Below, in pieces: positions 1 through 5,567 of a stretch of DNA of 6,189 nucleotides (its first letter is position 1; each line of letters opens with the position of its first letter). Below the pieces are notes generated by a model. The model was not told where the DNA came from and did no database searches. It was given only the letters and a program-made list of their open reading frames with translations. The stretch comes from Clostridiales bacterium (GTDB lineage: Bacteria > Bacillota > Clostridia > Oscillospirales > Oscillospiraceae): positions 1-6,189 of the forward strand of contig JAAYWX010000098.1 in the NCBI GenBank assembly GCA_012516225.1, written 5' to 3'. The position numbers were made by a program, and so were the translations under genes.

Positions 1-91
1 ATATTAATTAAATTTTTGTGCAGATTATACTTATATTAAGAGGATTTATCTTGCATTTTGCGAGAAGCTTGGCGAAAGAAAGGCGGATTAT

Positions 92-134
92 AAAAATTTT
101 GCCGCAGGGCTGAAGTTTCAGCCTCGCGGCAAAA
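92..134 (-). terminator. Intrinsic terminator of the PucR-family regulator gene
   Basis: The inverted repeat pairs TTTTGCCGC (97-105) with GCGGCAAAA (126-134). An inner stem GGCTGA/TCAGCC (108-113 with 118-123) lies inside it, separated by a small internal mismatch. Read on the minus strand, the hairpin is followed at once by TTTTTAT (96-90), the standard layout of a Rho-independent terminator. It begins 22 bp beyond the regulator's stop codon. On the plus strand the hairpin is followed by AAAACC, so it should act mainly leftward. Confidence is high because stem, T-run and distance to the stop all agree. Confidence 0.88.
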
Positions 135-156
135 CCATTAAAAGTTGATGAGGAAA

Positions 157-1803
157 TTAGTCTTTTCGGCGCATATCGTAAAAGTACCTCAGTTTTAAGG
201 CAACTTGAATTTTAAACAGATCTTCCACGTTGTCAACATCACAGTTAAGTGTTTTGTTTATAGCAGCAAGACGAGCACGAAGAGTATTTTTATGGATAAA
301 AAGCTGCTTTTCAGTTTCAGTTTTTGAACAGTTGTTGTTAATATAAAGTTCGAGTGTTTCAAGAAGCTCAGTATGATATGTTCTGTCGTGCTCGGTAAGA
401 GGCGTGATATAGGCATCGTAAATTCCTCGCAGAAAGCTTTCGTCCAATTTTCCTTCGTTGTCCATAAAAAATTTCAGTACTCCAAGGTCGCCGTAACGGA
501 AAAAAGGTTCCTTGCTTTTTACAGAAAAGAGGTAATTTGCCGCGTGCCCGGACTGAGTCAAGGCATTTTTGACATCACAAAGAGGAAGAGGGTCACTAAC
601 TCCGATATATACTCCTGGCAGCTTCGTTGCGTCAAGGAATATGCTCCTGAGCTTGAGTAGCAGATCGTCAAAATTTTCGGCGGGATAAGGAATGAGCAGA
701 ATTTGTGAATCGGACTTTTCAAATATCAGGATATGGTTGCTGCGGCTTATCTGATTTTCAACCATCTCATGAAATTTTCCGAGCAGGTTGTTTTGTCTTA
801 CGAAAGAGTGAACACTGTCCAATTTTTCATACAGAAACTGCACCGCATAGTATCTGCGGTGTATCTTTTTGCCTAAGGGGGCTAAAATAGCCTCCGCTCG
901 TTCCTGAGTAAGTTCGCTTTCCTGCAGAAGCTGGTCCATAAGAAGCCCATTAAAGCGGCGCGTGGCATTGCTGATTTCATTCTGTTTTGCAGAGTGCAGT
1001 GCAGCAAAGAGACTGAGCTGCTGAATTTTAATTGTTTCGGTCGGTTTGGGTATACCGAGGCTTTCATCAGCAGCCATTATGATATATCCGTACTTTGTGT
1101 GGTTTAGAGTTACAGGATAGAAGAGCAGTTTTTTACTAACGCTATGCAGCAGAGGATTTGTGTAAAAGCAGACACACACATTGCTTTCGTCCGGCGATTG
1201 ATACATGATTCCGGAATACTGCAGGTCTGAGTAACTTATGTTTCTCGTCCAAGATTTCCAGTCAAAGTTTCCAGAAAACCCTATAAGGTGCAGGTCATTG
1301 TCCGTAATAGCGAGGCTCATTCCCGTTGAGGCATATACCATAGAACATATCTCCGATAGTGAAACGCCATCTATCATTGCACGCATAAGTGCGTCATGAA
1401 ATTTCTGAGCTTCTTCGATGATCAGGTAGGGTTCGCGTACAATGTGATTTATTATCGGGTTCATAATCTGACCCCAGTTGCAGTCGGCGGGTGCAAGTAC
1501 CACGGGGAAACCTATTCTGTCGCAGTATTCAAACAGTTCAGGGGGGACACGAGACGTAAACTTTTCTTTTGTTACCATGCCAGCAATGCCCTTGTTCATT
1601 AGGGCATCGATAAGTTTCCTGGAAAAACACTGCTGGAACAAAACTCCTGCAATCAGAAGCTCACCGCCGGAAAGCCATTCTGCTATTTCCGCAATATCCA
1701 TTATGGTTACGGATTTAATTTCTCTGTCGAGTCCGGAACTACCAGCCAGAATTTTTGAGCCCTTCAGACGCCCTATGGAAAGGGCGTCTTGCACTGTAAG
1801 CAT
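157..1803 (-). CDS. PucR-family transcriptional regulator
   Basis: This 548-residue protein has the layout of PucR/CdaR-type regulators. Residues ~5-125 match the PucR N-terminal domain (VQDALSIG start, IMDIAEIAEWLSGGELLIAG segment). A less conserved GAF-like middle spans ~150-275 and a degenerate GGDEF-like (CdaR) segment ~290-430. The C-terminal helix-turn-helix lies at ~478-540, with the hallmark FIHKNTLRARLAAI (502-515). It is cytoplasmic and binds DNA. Family members usually sense a small metabolite and control neighbouring catabolic genes (purines, amino acids, sugar acids). I chose the ATG at 1803 because AAAGGAGGG lies 6-7 nt upstream. An in-frame extension to 1914 would run through the promoter and encode an implausible hydrophobic leader. 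The gene is divergent from the carbamoyltransferase operon, so it most likely regulates that operon and itself. Its effector and whether it activates or represses cannot be read from the sequence. Confidence 0.93.
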   Translation of the reverse strand: MLTVQDALSIGRLKGSKILAGSSGLDREIKSVTIMDIAEIAEWLSGGELLIAGVLFQQCFSRKLIDALMNKGIAGMVTKEKFTSRVPPELFEYCDRIGFPVVLAPADCNWGQIMNPIINHIVREPYLIIEEAQKFHDALMRAMIDGVSLSEICSMVYASTGMSLAITDNDLHLIGFSGNFDWKSWTRNISYSDLQYSGIMYQSPDESNVCVCFYTNPLLHSVSKKLLFYPVTLNHTKYGYIIMAADESLGIPKPTETIKIQQLSLFAALHSAKQNEISNATRRFNGLLMDQLLQESELTQERAEAILAPLGKKIHRRYYAVQFLYEKLDSVHSFVRQNNLLGKFHEMVENQISRSNHILIFEKSDSQILLIPYPAENFDDLLLKLRSIFLDATKLPGVYIGVSDPLPLCDVKNALTQSGHAANYLFSVKSKEPFFRYGDLGVLKFFMDNEGKLDESFLRGIYDAYITPLTEHDRTYHTELLETLELYINNNCSKTETEKQLFIHKNTLRARLAAINKTLNCDVDNVEDLFKIQVALKLRYFYDMRRKD

Positions 1804-1809
1804 AAAAAG

Positions 1810-1818
1810 CCCTCCTTT
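1810..1818 (-). promoter_or_regulatory. Ribosome binding site that fixes the regulator's start
   Basis: On the minus strand AAAGGAGGG is followed by six bases and then ATG (1803-1801). It is nearly a full complement to the 16S 3' end and decides between the 548-residue protein and a 585-residue extension starting at 1914. Confidence 0.85.
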
Positions 1819-1861
1819 AACCGGTTTCTCATTTGAATACGCTTTATGCCCCACTACAGAC

Positions 1862-1890
1862 AGTATATACGCTAAAAGATAAATAAGCAA
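1862..1890 (-). promoter_or_regulatory. Sigma-A-type promoter for the PucR-family gene
   Basis: On the minus strand TTGCTT (1890-1885) and TATACT (1867-1862) are separated by exactly 17 bp. The -10 matches consensus at five of six positions. Transcription would begin near 1855, giving a leader of about 50 nt before the ATG at 1803. The spacing and -10 are seen in the sequence; activity is inferred. Confidence 0.65.
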
Positions 1891-1899
1891 CATTGCCTC

Positions 1900-1913
1900 T
1901 GTACAAAAGTACA
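1900..1913. promoter_or_regulatory. Inverted repeat TGTAC-N4-GTACA, candidate operator
   Basis: A perfect inverted repeat with 5-bp arms and an AAAA centre sits 10 bp upstream of the regulator's -35 and about 34 bp upstream of the first rightward -35. This is a natural place for a regulator controlling both directions. The arms are short, so chance is possible. The site does not resemble the purine-operon PucR site that I know from Bacillus. Confidence 0.35.
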
Positions 1914-1946
1914 AGGCTGGACTGCAAACAACGTAAGTTCGTCCAA

Positions 1947-1975
1947 TTGCTAAAAGTTTGACAGCCGCCTATACT
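1947..1975 (+). promoter_or_regulatory. Candidate operon promoter P1
   Basis: TTGCTA (1947-1952) and TATACT (1970-1975) are separated by 17 bp. The -10 is good and the -35 is moderate (four of six). The predicted start of transcription is near 1982. The element is nearly the same as the divergent promoter of the regulator (TTGCTT-N17-TATACT), so both could be served by the same polymerase and tuned by a shared operator. Confidence 0.5.
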
Positions 1976-1986
1976 TTAAGTGTAAT
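1958..1986 (+). promoter_or_regulatory. Candidate operon promoter P2 overlapping P1
   Basis: A perfect -35, TTGACA (1958-1963), lies 17 bp before TGTAAT (1981-1986). The -10 matches at five of six positions, but the mismatch is at its second base, which is usually the most important, so this promoter may be weak or need activation. P1 and P2 overlap and are offset by 11 bp. The sequence alone does not tell which is used. Confidence 0.5.
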
Positions 1987-2050
1987 TTGACAACAAACTG
2001 CATTTATTATTACAAAAAACTGTTCAGAAAAGACAACAATCAAATGTTTT

Positions 2051-2055
2051 GGAGG
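2051..2055 (+). promoter_or_regulatory. Ribosome binding site of the carbamoyltransferase gene
   Basis: GGAGG is followed by 8 nt and then ATG at 2064. It overlaps a possible in-frame TTG start at 2049, which rules that start out and supports a 312-residue product. Confidence 0.85.
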
Positions 2056-2063
2056 TAAGGGAA

Positions 2064-3002
2064 ATGAGAAACAGATTCAGAGGAAAGGACTTTCTGGCCT
2101 TTAAGGATATGGACAGGGAAGAGATAGAATATATAGTTGACCTGTCTATCGAACTGAAGCGCAAATGGGTTGCGCGTGAGCCGCATGAGTATCTTAAAGG
2201 CCAGGTTTGGGCGGCACTTTTTGAGAAAAACTCAACCCGTACACGTAATGCGTTCCAGCGCGCAGCTGCCGATCTTGGCATAACTTCTATATATCTTCGT
2301 CCTGATGAACTGCAGAGCGGGCGCGGTGAACCGCTGAAAGACACGGCTCGTATGTTTGACCGATACTATGACGGATTGTTTATCCGTACTTTCGGACATG
2401 AGATTGTCGAGGAATATGCCGAATGGATGGAACATCCTGTTATCAACGGCTTGACTACTTTGGCACATCCGACCCAAGGAATAGCCGACCTGATGACAAT
2501 AAAGGAAAAGAAAGGCGGATATAAGGGCCTGAAAATTTGCTATGCCGGTAACCTATACAACGTTTGCTACACAACAATGATAGCCTGCGCAACATTCGGA
2601 ATAGATTTATATGTTGCGTGCCCCGAAGGTATGGAGCCTGACCGCGGAATATACGAGGAAACAATGAAGCGTGCAGCGGCTACAGGCGCAAGAATAGTAT
2701 TCACAAGCGATTTTGATGAGGCACTCAAAGATGCAGATATTGTCTACGGAATGTCGCATTATAGCATGGGGCAATCCGCAGAGGAGATAGAAAGGTTAAA
2801 AAAGGCTTTCCATCCGTATCAAGTTACTATGGAAGCACTAAAAAAAGCAAAGTCCGATGCTATATTTATGCACTGCCTGCCGGCTTACAGAGGGATTGAC
2901 GTAACGGATGAAGTTATGGAATGCGATCGCTCTGCCGTGTGGGATCAGGGAGAGAACCGTATGCACTCCATCAAGGGTATTTTGGCGGCAGTGGCTTTGT
3001 AA
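2064..3002 (+). CDS. Ornithine carbamoyltransferase-family protein, substrate uncertain
   Basis: This 312-residue cytoplasmic enzyme belongs to the aspartate/ornithine carbamoyltransferase superfamily and has about the usual length. Seen motifs are STRTR (57-61) and HPTQ (135-138), which bind carbamoyl phosphate, HCLP (270-273, Cys271), and DQGENRMH (294-301) near the C-terminus. The carbamoyl phosphate half is thus intact. The second-substrate half is not typical. Where ornithine enzymes have GDxxNN, this one reads GNLYNV (162-167). Where they have the Asp of the D-x-x-x-SMG loop, it reads MSHYSMG (230-236), with Met in place of Asp. In ornithine enzymes that Asp and the Asn contact the amino-acid end of ornithine. 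It is the first gene of the rightward operon and is followed by a transporter and a deiminase, which points to a catabolic role: ureido compound plus phosphate giving amine plus carbamoyl phosphate. Annotation pipelines would probably call it ArgF/ArcB, but I would not assign ornithine. Confidence 0.9.
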   Translation: MRNRFRGKDFLAFKDMDREEIEYIVDLSIELKRKWVAREPHEYLKGQVWAALFEKNSTRTRNAFQRAAADLGITSIYLRPDELQSGRGEPLKDTARMFDRYYDGLFIRTFGHEIVEEYAEWMEHPVINGLTTLAHPTQGIADLMTIKEKKGGYKGLKICYAGNLYNVCYTTMIACATFGIDLYVACPEGMEPDRGIYEETMKRAAATGARIVFTSDFDEALKDADIVYGMSHYSMGQSAEEIERLKKAFHPYQVTMEALKKAKSDAIFMHCLPAYRGIDVTDEVMECDRSAVWDQGENRMHSIKGILAAVAL

Positions 3003-3050
3003 GTAGGAAGAGTGCCCCTGTCAGAGAGGCCAGGGACCTCAAATAAAAGA

Positions 3051-3055
3051 GGAGG
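3051..3055 (+). promoter_or_regulatory. Ribosome binding site of the transporter gene
   Basis: GGAGG within AGAGGAGGT lies 7 nt before ATG at 3063. It favours this start over an in-frame GTG at 3012, whose added 17 residues look like untranslated spacer. Confidence 0.85.
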
Positions 3056-3062
3056 TAAAATA

Positions 3063-4589
3063 ATGTTTGGCAGAACAAAATCGGATGCCGGCTCGCTGGA
3101 AGGAAAGCGGTTCAAATCGCCGAATGCTTATGTCATCATATTTTTTATAATGGCAGCGGTGGCAGTTTTGACTTGGTTTATTCCCGGCGGCGAATACAAA
3201 CTTGACGAAGCGGGCCGTGCAATTGCCGGAACGTATTCTCAGACTGAGTCAAAACCGCAGGGGCTATGGGATTTGCTTATGGCTCCGATTATAGGAATGG
3301 TAGGAAGCAAGACAATTTCCGGCGCCATAACAATATCTCTCACTATCATGTTTTTTGGCAGCTTTCTGCAAATGATGGACGAGTCTGGCTCAATCAAGCT
3401 CTTCCTTAAGCGGATAGCAAATAAAAACCAGAAAAACTACCGTATGCTTATCTGCCTTTTAGTGGTAATTATGGGCGCACTGGGCACCATAGAGGGCGCA
3501 TATGAAGAAGGTTTTGTTTATCTCCTTATGTTTATGCCTATTATACTTGCCCTTGGACTTGATACCATGGTGACTGTCATGATTGTAGTATTCGGTACGC
3601 AGGGCGGCTGTCTTGCTTCAATAATCAACCCCTTTGCAACAGGTATAGCTTCAGGAATTGCAGGAATAAGCCCTGGTACGGGAATTGTTTTCAGAATTTT
3701 TATTTTCATAGCTATTATGGCCCTGATATCTTTCTATATCTGCCGATACGCTGACAAAATTAAGAAAGACCCGTCAAAATCCCCGCAATTTTTCAGAAGG
3801 GAAGAAGACCTTAAAGAGTTCCCTGTGGCAGAGGAAGAGGACTTAACCATGAGCAGGGAGCAGAAAAGAATTCTTGGAATATTCTGCGGAACATTTGTTA
3901 TTATGATAATCGCACTTGTACCGTGGAGTGCCCTAAACGAAAGCTGGACGTTCTTTTCGGACTTTGCAGCATGGCTTACAGACATTCCAATACTTGGCAC
4001 GATTATAGGAAAAGACTTGGTTCCGTTTGGAGACTGGTATTTCAACGAACTTAACGTTTTGCTTATCCTTGCAACCATAGCCGCAGGCGGGGTGCTTCAT
4101 TTCAAGATAAACCAAACCATAGACATAATAATAAAAGGAGCCGCCGGTCTTGTATCTACCGCTTTTATTGTTCCTCTTGCAAGAGGAATTCAGGTTATTA
4201 TGACAAACGGCCTTATTACGCCTACAATATTAAGCTATGGAGAACAAACGCTTAGCAGTCTTCCTCCAATCGCATTCGTAATAGTCTGCCTTGTTTTCTA
4301 TTTTATCCTTGCATCATTTATACCAAGTTCCACGGGCCTTGCTGCCGCAACTATGTCCATAATGGCTCCGCTTGCCGTATTTGCCGGCATCAAGGAAGAA
4401 ATAATGGTGGATATATACCTTATGGCACTGGGCATGGCAAAAATGATAATGCCGACTTCAATCGTTGTTATGACATGCACATCAGCAGCACATATAAACT
4501 ACGGACAATGGGTCAAAAGCAACTGGAAATTTATAGCTGCAATGTTCGCAGTCTGCTGTTTGTTCCTTGTAGTAGGAGTTGCGCTTTAA
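3063..4589 (+). CDS. YfcC/DcuC-family membrane transporter
   Basis: This 508-residue inner-membrane protein has about 11-13 hydrophobic segments. A polar cytosolic N-terminus precedes the family's opening signature: SPNAYVIIFF, then LTWFIPGGEY (19-45). SIINPFATGIASGIAG (186-201) and FIPSSTGLAAATMSIMAPLA (419-438) are conserved re-entrant or substrate-site-like loops of the YfcC group (DcuC superfamily). A charged, Glu- and Lys-rich loop at ~228-270 lies between two membrane halves of similar size. YfcC proteins are often annotated as basic amino acid or peptide carriers, and in Clostridia they often stand in arginine deiminase clusters where other bacteria have ArcD. Placed between carbamoyltransferase and deiminase, it is likely to import the guanidino substrate, perhaps in exchange for the amine product. 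Substrate and exchange mode are inferred. The gene starts 60 bp after its upstream neighbour. Confidence 0.9.
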   Translation: MFGRTKSDAGSLEGKRFKSPNAYVIIFFIMAAVAVLTWFIPGGEYKLDEAGRAIAGTYSQTESKPQGLWDLLMAPIIGMVGSKTISGAITISLTIMFFGSFLQMMDESGSIKLFLKRIANKNQKNYRMLICLLVVIMGALGTIEGAYEEGFVYLLMFMPIILALGLDTMVTVMIVVFGTQGGCLASIINPFATGIASGIAGISPGTGIVFRIFIFIAIMALISFYICRYADKIKKDPSKSPQFFRREEDLKEFPVAEEEDLTMSREQKRILGIFCGTFVIMIIALVPWSALNESWTFFSDFAAWLTDIPILGTIIGKDLVPFGDWYFNELNVLLILATIAAGGVLHFKINQTIDIIIKGAAGLVSTAFIVPLARGIQVIMTNGLITPTILSYGEQTLSSLPPIAFVIVCLVFYFILASFIPSSTGLAAATMSIMAPLAVFAGIKEEIMVDIYLMALGMAKMIMPTSIVVMTCTSAAHINYGQWVKSNWKFIAAMFAVCCLFLVVGVAL

Positions 4590-4624
4590 AATCGAAAGAT
4601 AAACATACATACATTTATAAAATC

Positions 4625-4629
4625 GGAGG
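4625..4629 (+). promoter_or_regulatory. Ribosome binding site of the deiminase gene
   Basis: GGAGG lies 9 nt before ATG at 4639, inside an AT-rich 49-bp gap that shows no terminator hairpin. This supports read-through from the transporter gene. Confidence 0.8.
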
Positions 4630-4638
4630 TCTTTAATA

Positions 4639-5496
4639 ATGTCAGAAGTATTTGTACCAAATGCGACAAACGTTCTGCAGAAAGTTCTTGTATGCTCACC
4701 GAAATACTATGTATTCAACGCTATAAATGAGATAACGAAGAGCTGGATGGAAAAAGGTGAAACCGAGCAGAACGATCTTATGGTCAAGGAGTGGAACGAG
4801 CTTATAGATGCTTACCGCACCAACGGAGTCGAAGTTGTTGAAATGACACCGGATAAAAGTATGCAGGTTCAAACTTTTGCCCGCGATTTCGGCGGATGTG
4901 TAAGAGAAGGGGCTATTATAGGTCATTTTCGTCATCCTGCACGCCAGCCTGAAACGGCAGCTTATGAATCAAAGCTGAAAGAAATCGGGGTTCCTATTAT
5001 TGCTCGCTGCAATGCAGGTTGCTTTGAAGGCGGAGATATATTTATGATTGATGAACATACCATAGCGTTTGGAATGGTTGACCGTACCGATAGGGCCGGA
5101 GTGGAAAATTTGCGAGAACAGCTTGAAAAGTATGGATATACTGTTGTGGGGGTACCTTGTCCTCCGGCCAATCTTCATCTTGATATGGTGTTTAACATCG
5201 TTGCCGAAAAAACCTGCATAGCAGCATTGGACGAGCTTCCGTACAACTTCATACAGATGCTCAAGCGCCGCAATTTTGAAATTATTCCCGTGGAGAGCGA
5301 GCTCGTATTTAAGCACGGCTGCAACGTACAGGCGCTTGGAAACGGAAAAGTACTTGCAATTAAAAACAACAAAACTGTAAACGACAAGATGAAAGCTCTT
5401 GGGCTTGATGTTATTGAAGTGGATCTCTGCCAAATACTTAAAGCCGGAGGAGGTCCACACTGTATGACATTCCCGATTAAGAGAGCGGAAAAATAA
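4639..5496 (+). CDS. Arginine deiminase/amidinotransferase-family (pentein) enzyme
   Basis: This 285-residue cytoplasmic enzyme has the guanidino-modifying pentein fold. Seen catalytic residues, in family order, are Asp83 in RDFGG, Glu130 and Asp133 in FEGGD, His180 and Asp182 in LHLDM, Asn229 in KHGCNVQ, and the nucleophile Cys275 in GGGPHCMTF. The Cys-His-Glu set makes a covalent amidino-type intermediate. His-x-Asp, with Asp83, is the arrangement of enzymes that bind an unsubstituted guanidinium group (arginine deiminase, arginine:glycine amidinotransferase). Dimethylarginine hydrolases of the human type do not keep that second Asp. Arginine deiminases are usually ~400 residues with a helical insertion; this protein lacks room for it and is close to the minimal size of DDAH-like proteins. 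The likely reaction is a guanidino compound plus water giving a ureido compound plus ammonia, feeding the carbamoyltransferase. Alternatives are a dimethylarginine hydrolase, an amidinotransferase, or a dihydrolase that goes on to ornithine. Confidence 0.88.
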   Translation: MSEVFVPNATNVLQKVLVCSPKYYVFNAINEITKSWMEKGETEQNDLMVKEWNELIDAYRTNGVEVVEMTPDKSMQVQTFARDFGGCVREGAIIGHFRHPARQPETAAYESKLKEIGVPIIARCNAGCFEGGDIFMIDEHTIAFGMVDRTDRAGVENLREQLEKYGYTVVGVPCPPANLHLDMVFNIVAEKTCIAALDELPYNFIQMLKRRNFEIIPVESELVFKHGCNVQALGNGKVLAIKNNKTVNDKMKALGLDVIEVDLCQILKAGGGPHCMTFPIKRAEK

Positions 5497-5507
5497 AGGC
5501 ACATACT

Positions 5508-5542
5508 GGTTGCGGCTGTACTAACGCAATGCAGCCGCAGCC
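5508..5542 (+). other. Stable hairpin between the deiminase and dehydrogenase genes
   Basis: TGCGGCTG (5511-5518) pairs perfectly with CAGCCGCA (5532-5539). Two further inner pairs and three outer pairs (two of them G-C) lengthen the stem to about 13 bp around a 9-nt loop. No T-run follows (the next bases are TGTACGAG), so it is not a standard intrinsic terminator. It begins 11 bp after the deiminase stop and ends about 25 bp before the next start. It may protect the upstream mRNA end, mark a processing site, or lower expression of the last gene relative to the first three. Confidence 0.6.
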
Positions 5543-5567
5543 TGTACGAGAAAGGTGCGAACACAAT

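Noticed and set aside
1..91. Possible end of an upstream gene
   Set aside because: The plus-strand frames close early and no minus-strand frame shows a recognisable protein; nothing can be supported in this stretch.
1478..1882. 134-codon plus-strand frame, and other frames antisense to or overlapping the five genes
   Set aside because: They lie opposite well-supported genes, lack ribosome sites or recognisable domains, and read as shadows of the real coding frames.
1804..1914. 37-residue N-terminal extension of the PucR-family protein with a hydrophobic, signal-like stretch
   Set aside because: It overlaps the predicted promoter and leader, whereas the ATG at 1803 has an excellent ribosome site and begins exactly at the PucR domain.
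2044..2058. Tiny leader ORF (Met-Phe-Trp-Arg-stop) over the carbamoyltransferase ribosome site
   Set aside because: It has no ribosome site of its own and no attenuator stems, so it is most likely chance.
2049..2063. TTG start for the carbamoyltransferase
   Set aside because: The TTG lies within the GGAGG ribosome site serving the ATG at 2064.
1804..2063. ArgR box or catabolite-response element in the control region
   Set aside because: I looked for an ARG-box dyad and a CcpA cre consensus and saw no convincing match to either.
3016..3035. CCCTG/CAGGG inverted repeat between the carbamoyltransferase and transporter genes
   Set aside because: The stem has only five pairs with a 10-nt loop and no T-run, so it is too weak to call a terminator.
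3012..3062. GTG start adding 17 residues to the transporter
   Set aside because: The added residues overlap the transporter's own ribosome site and have no family counterpart; ATG at 3063 is well placed.
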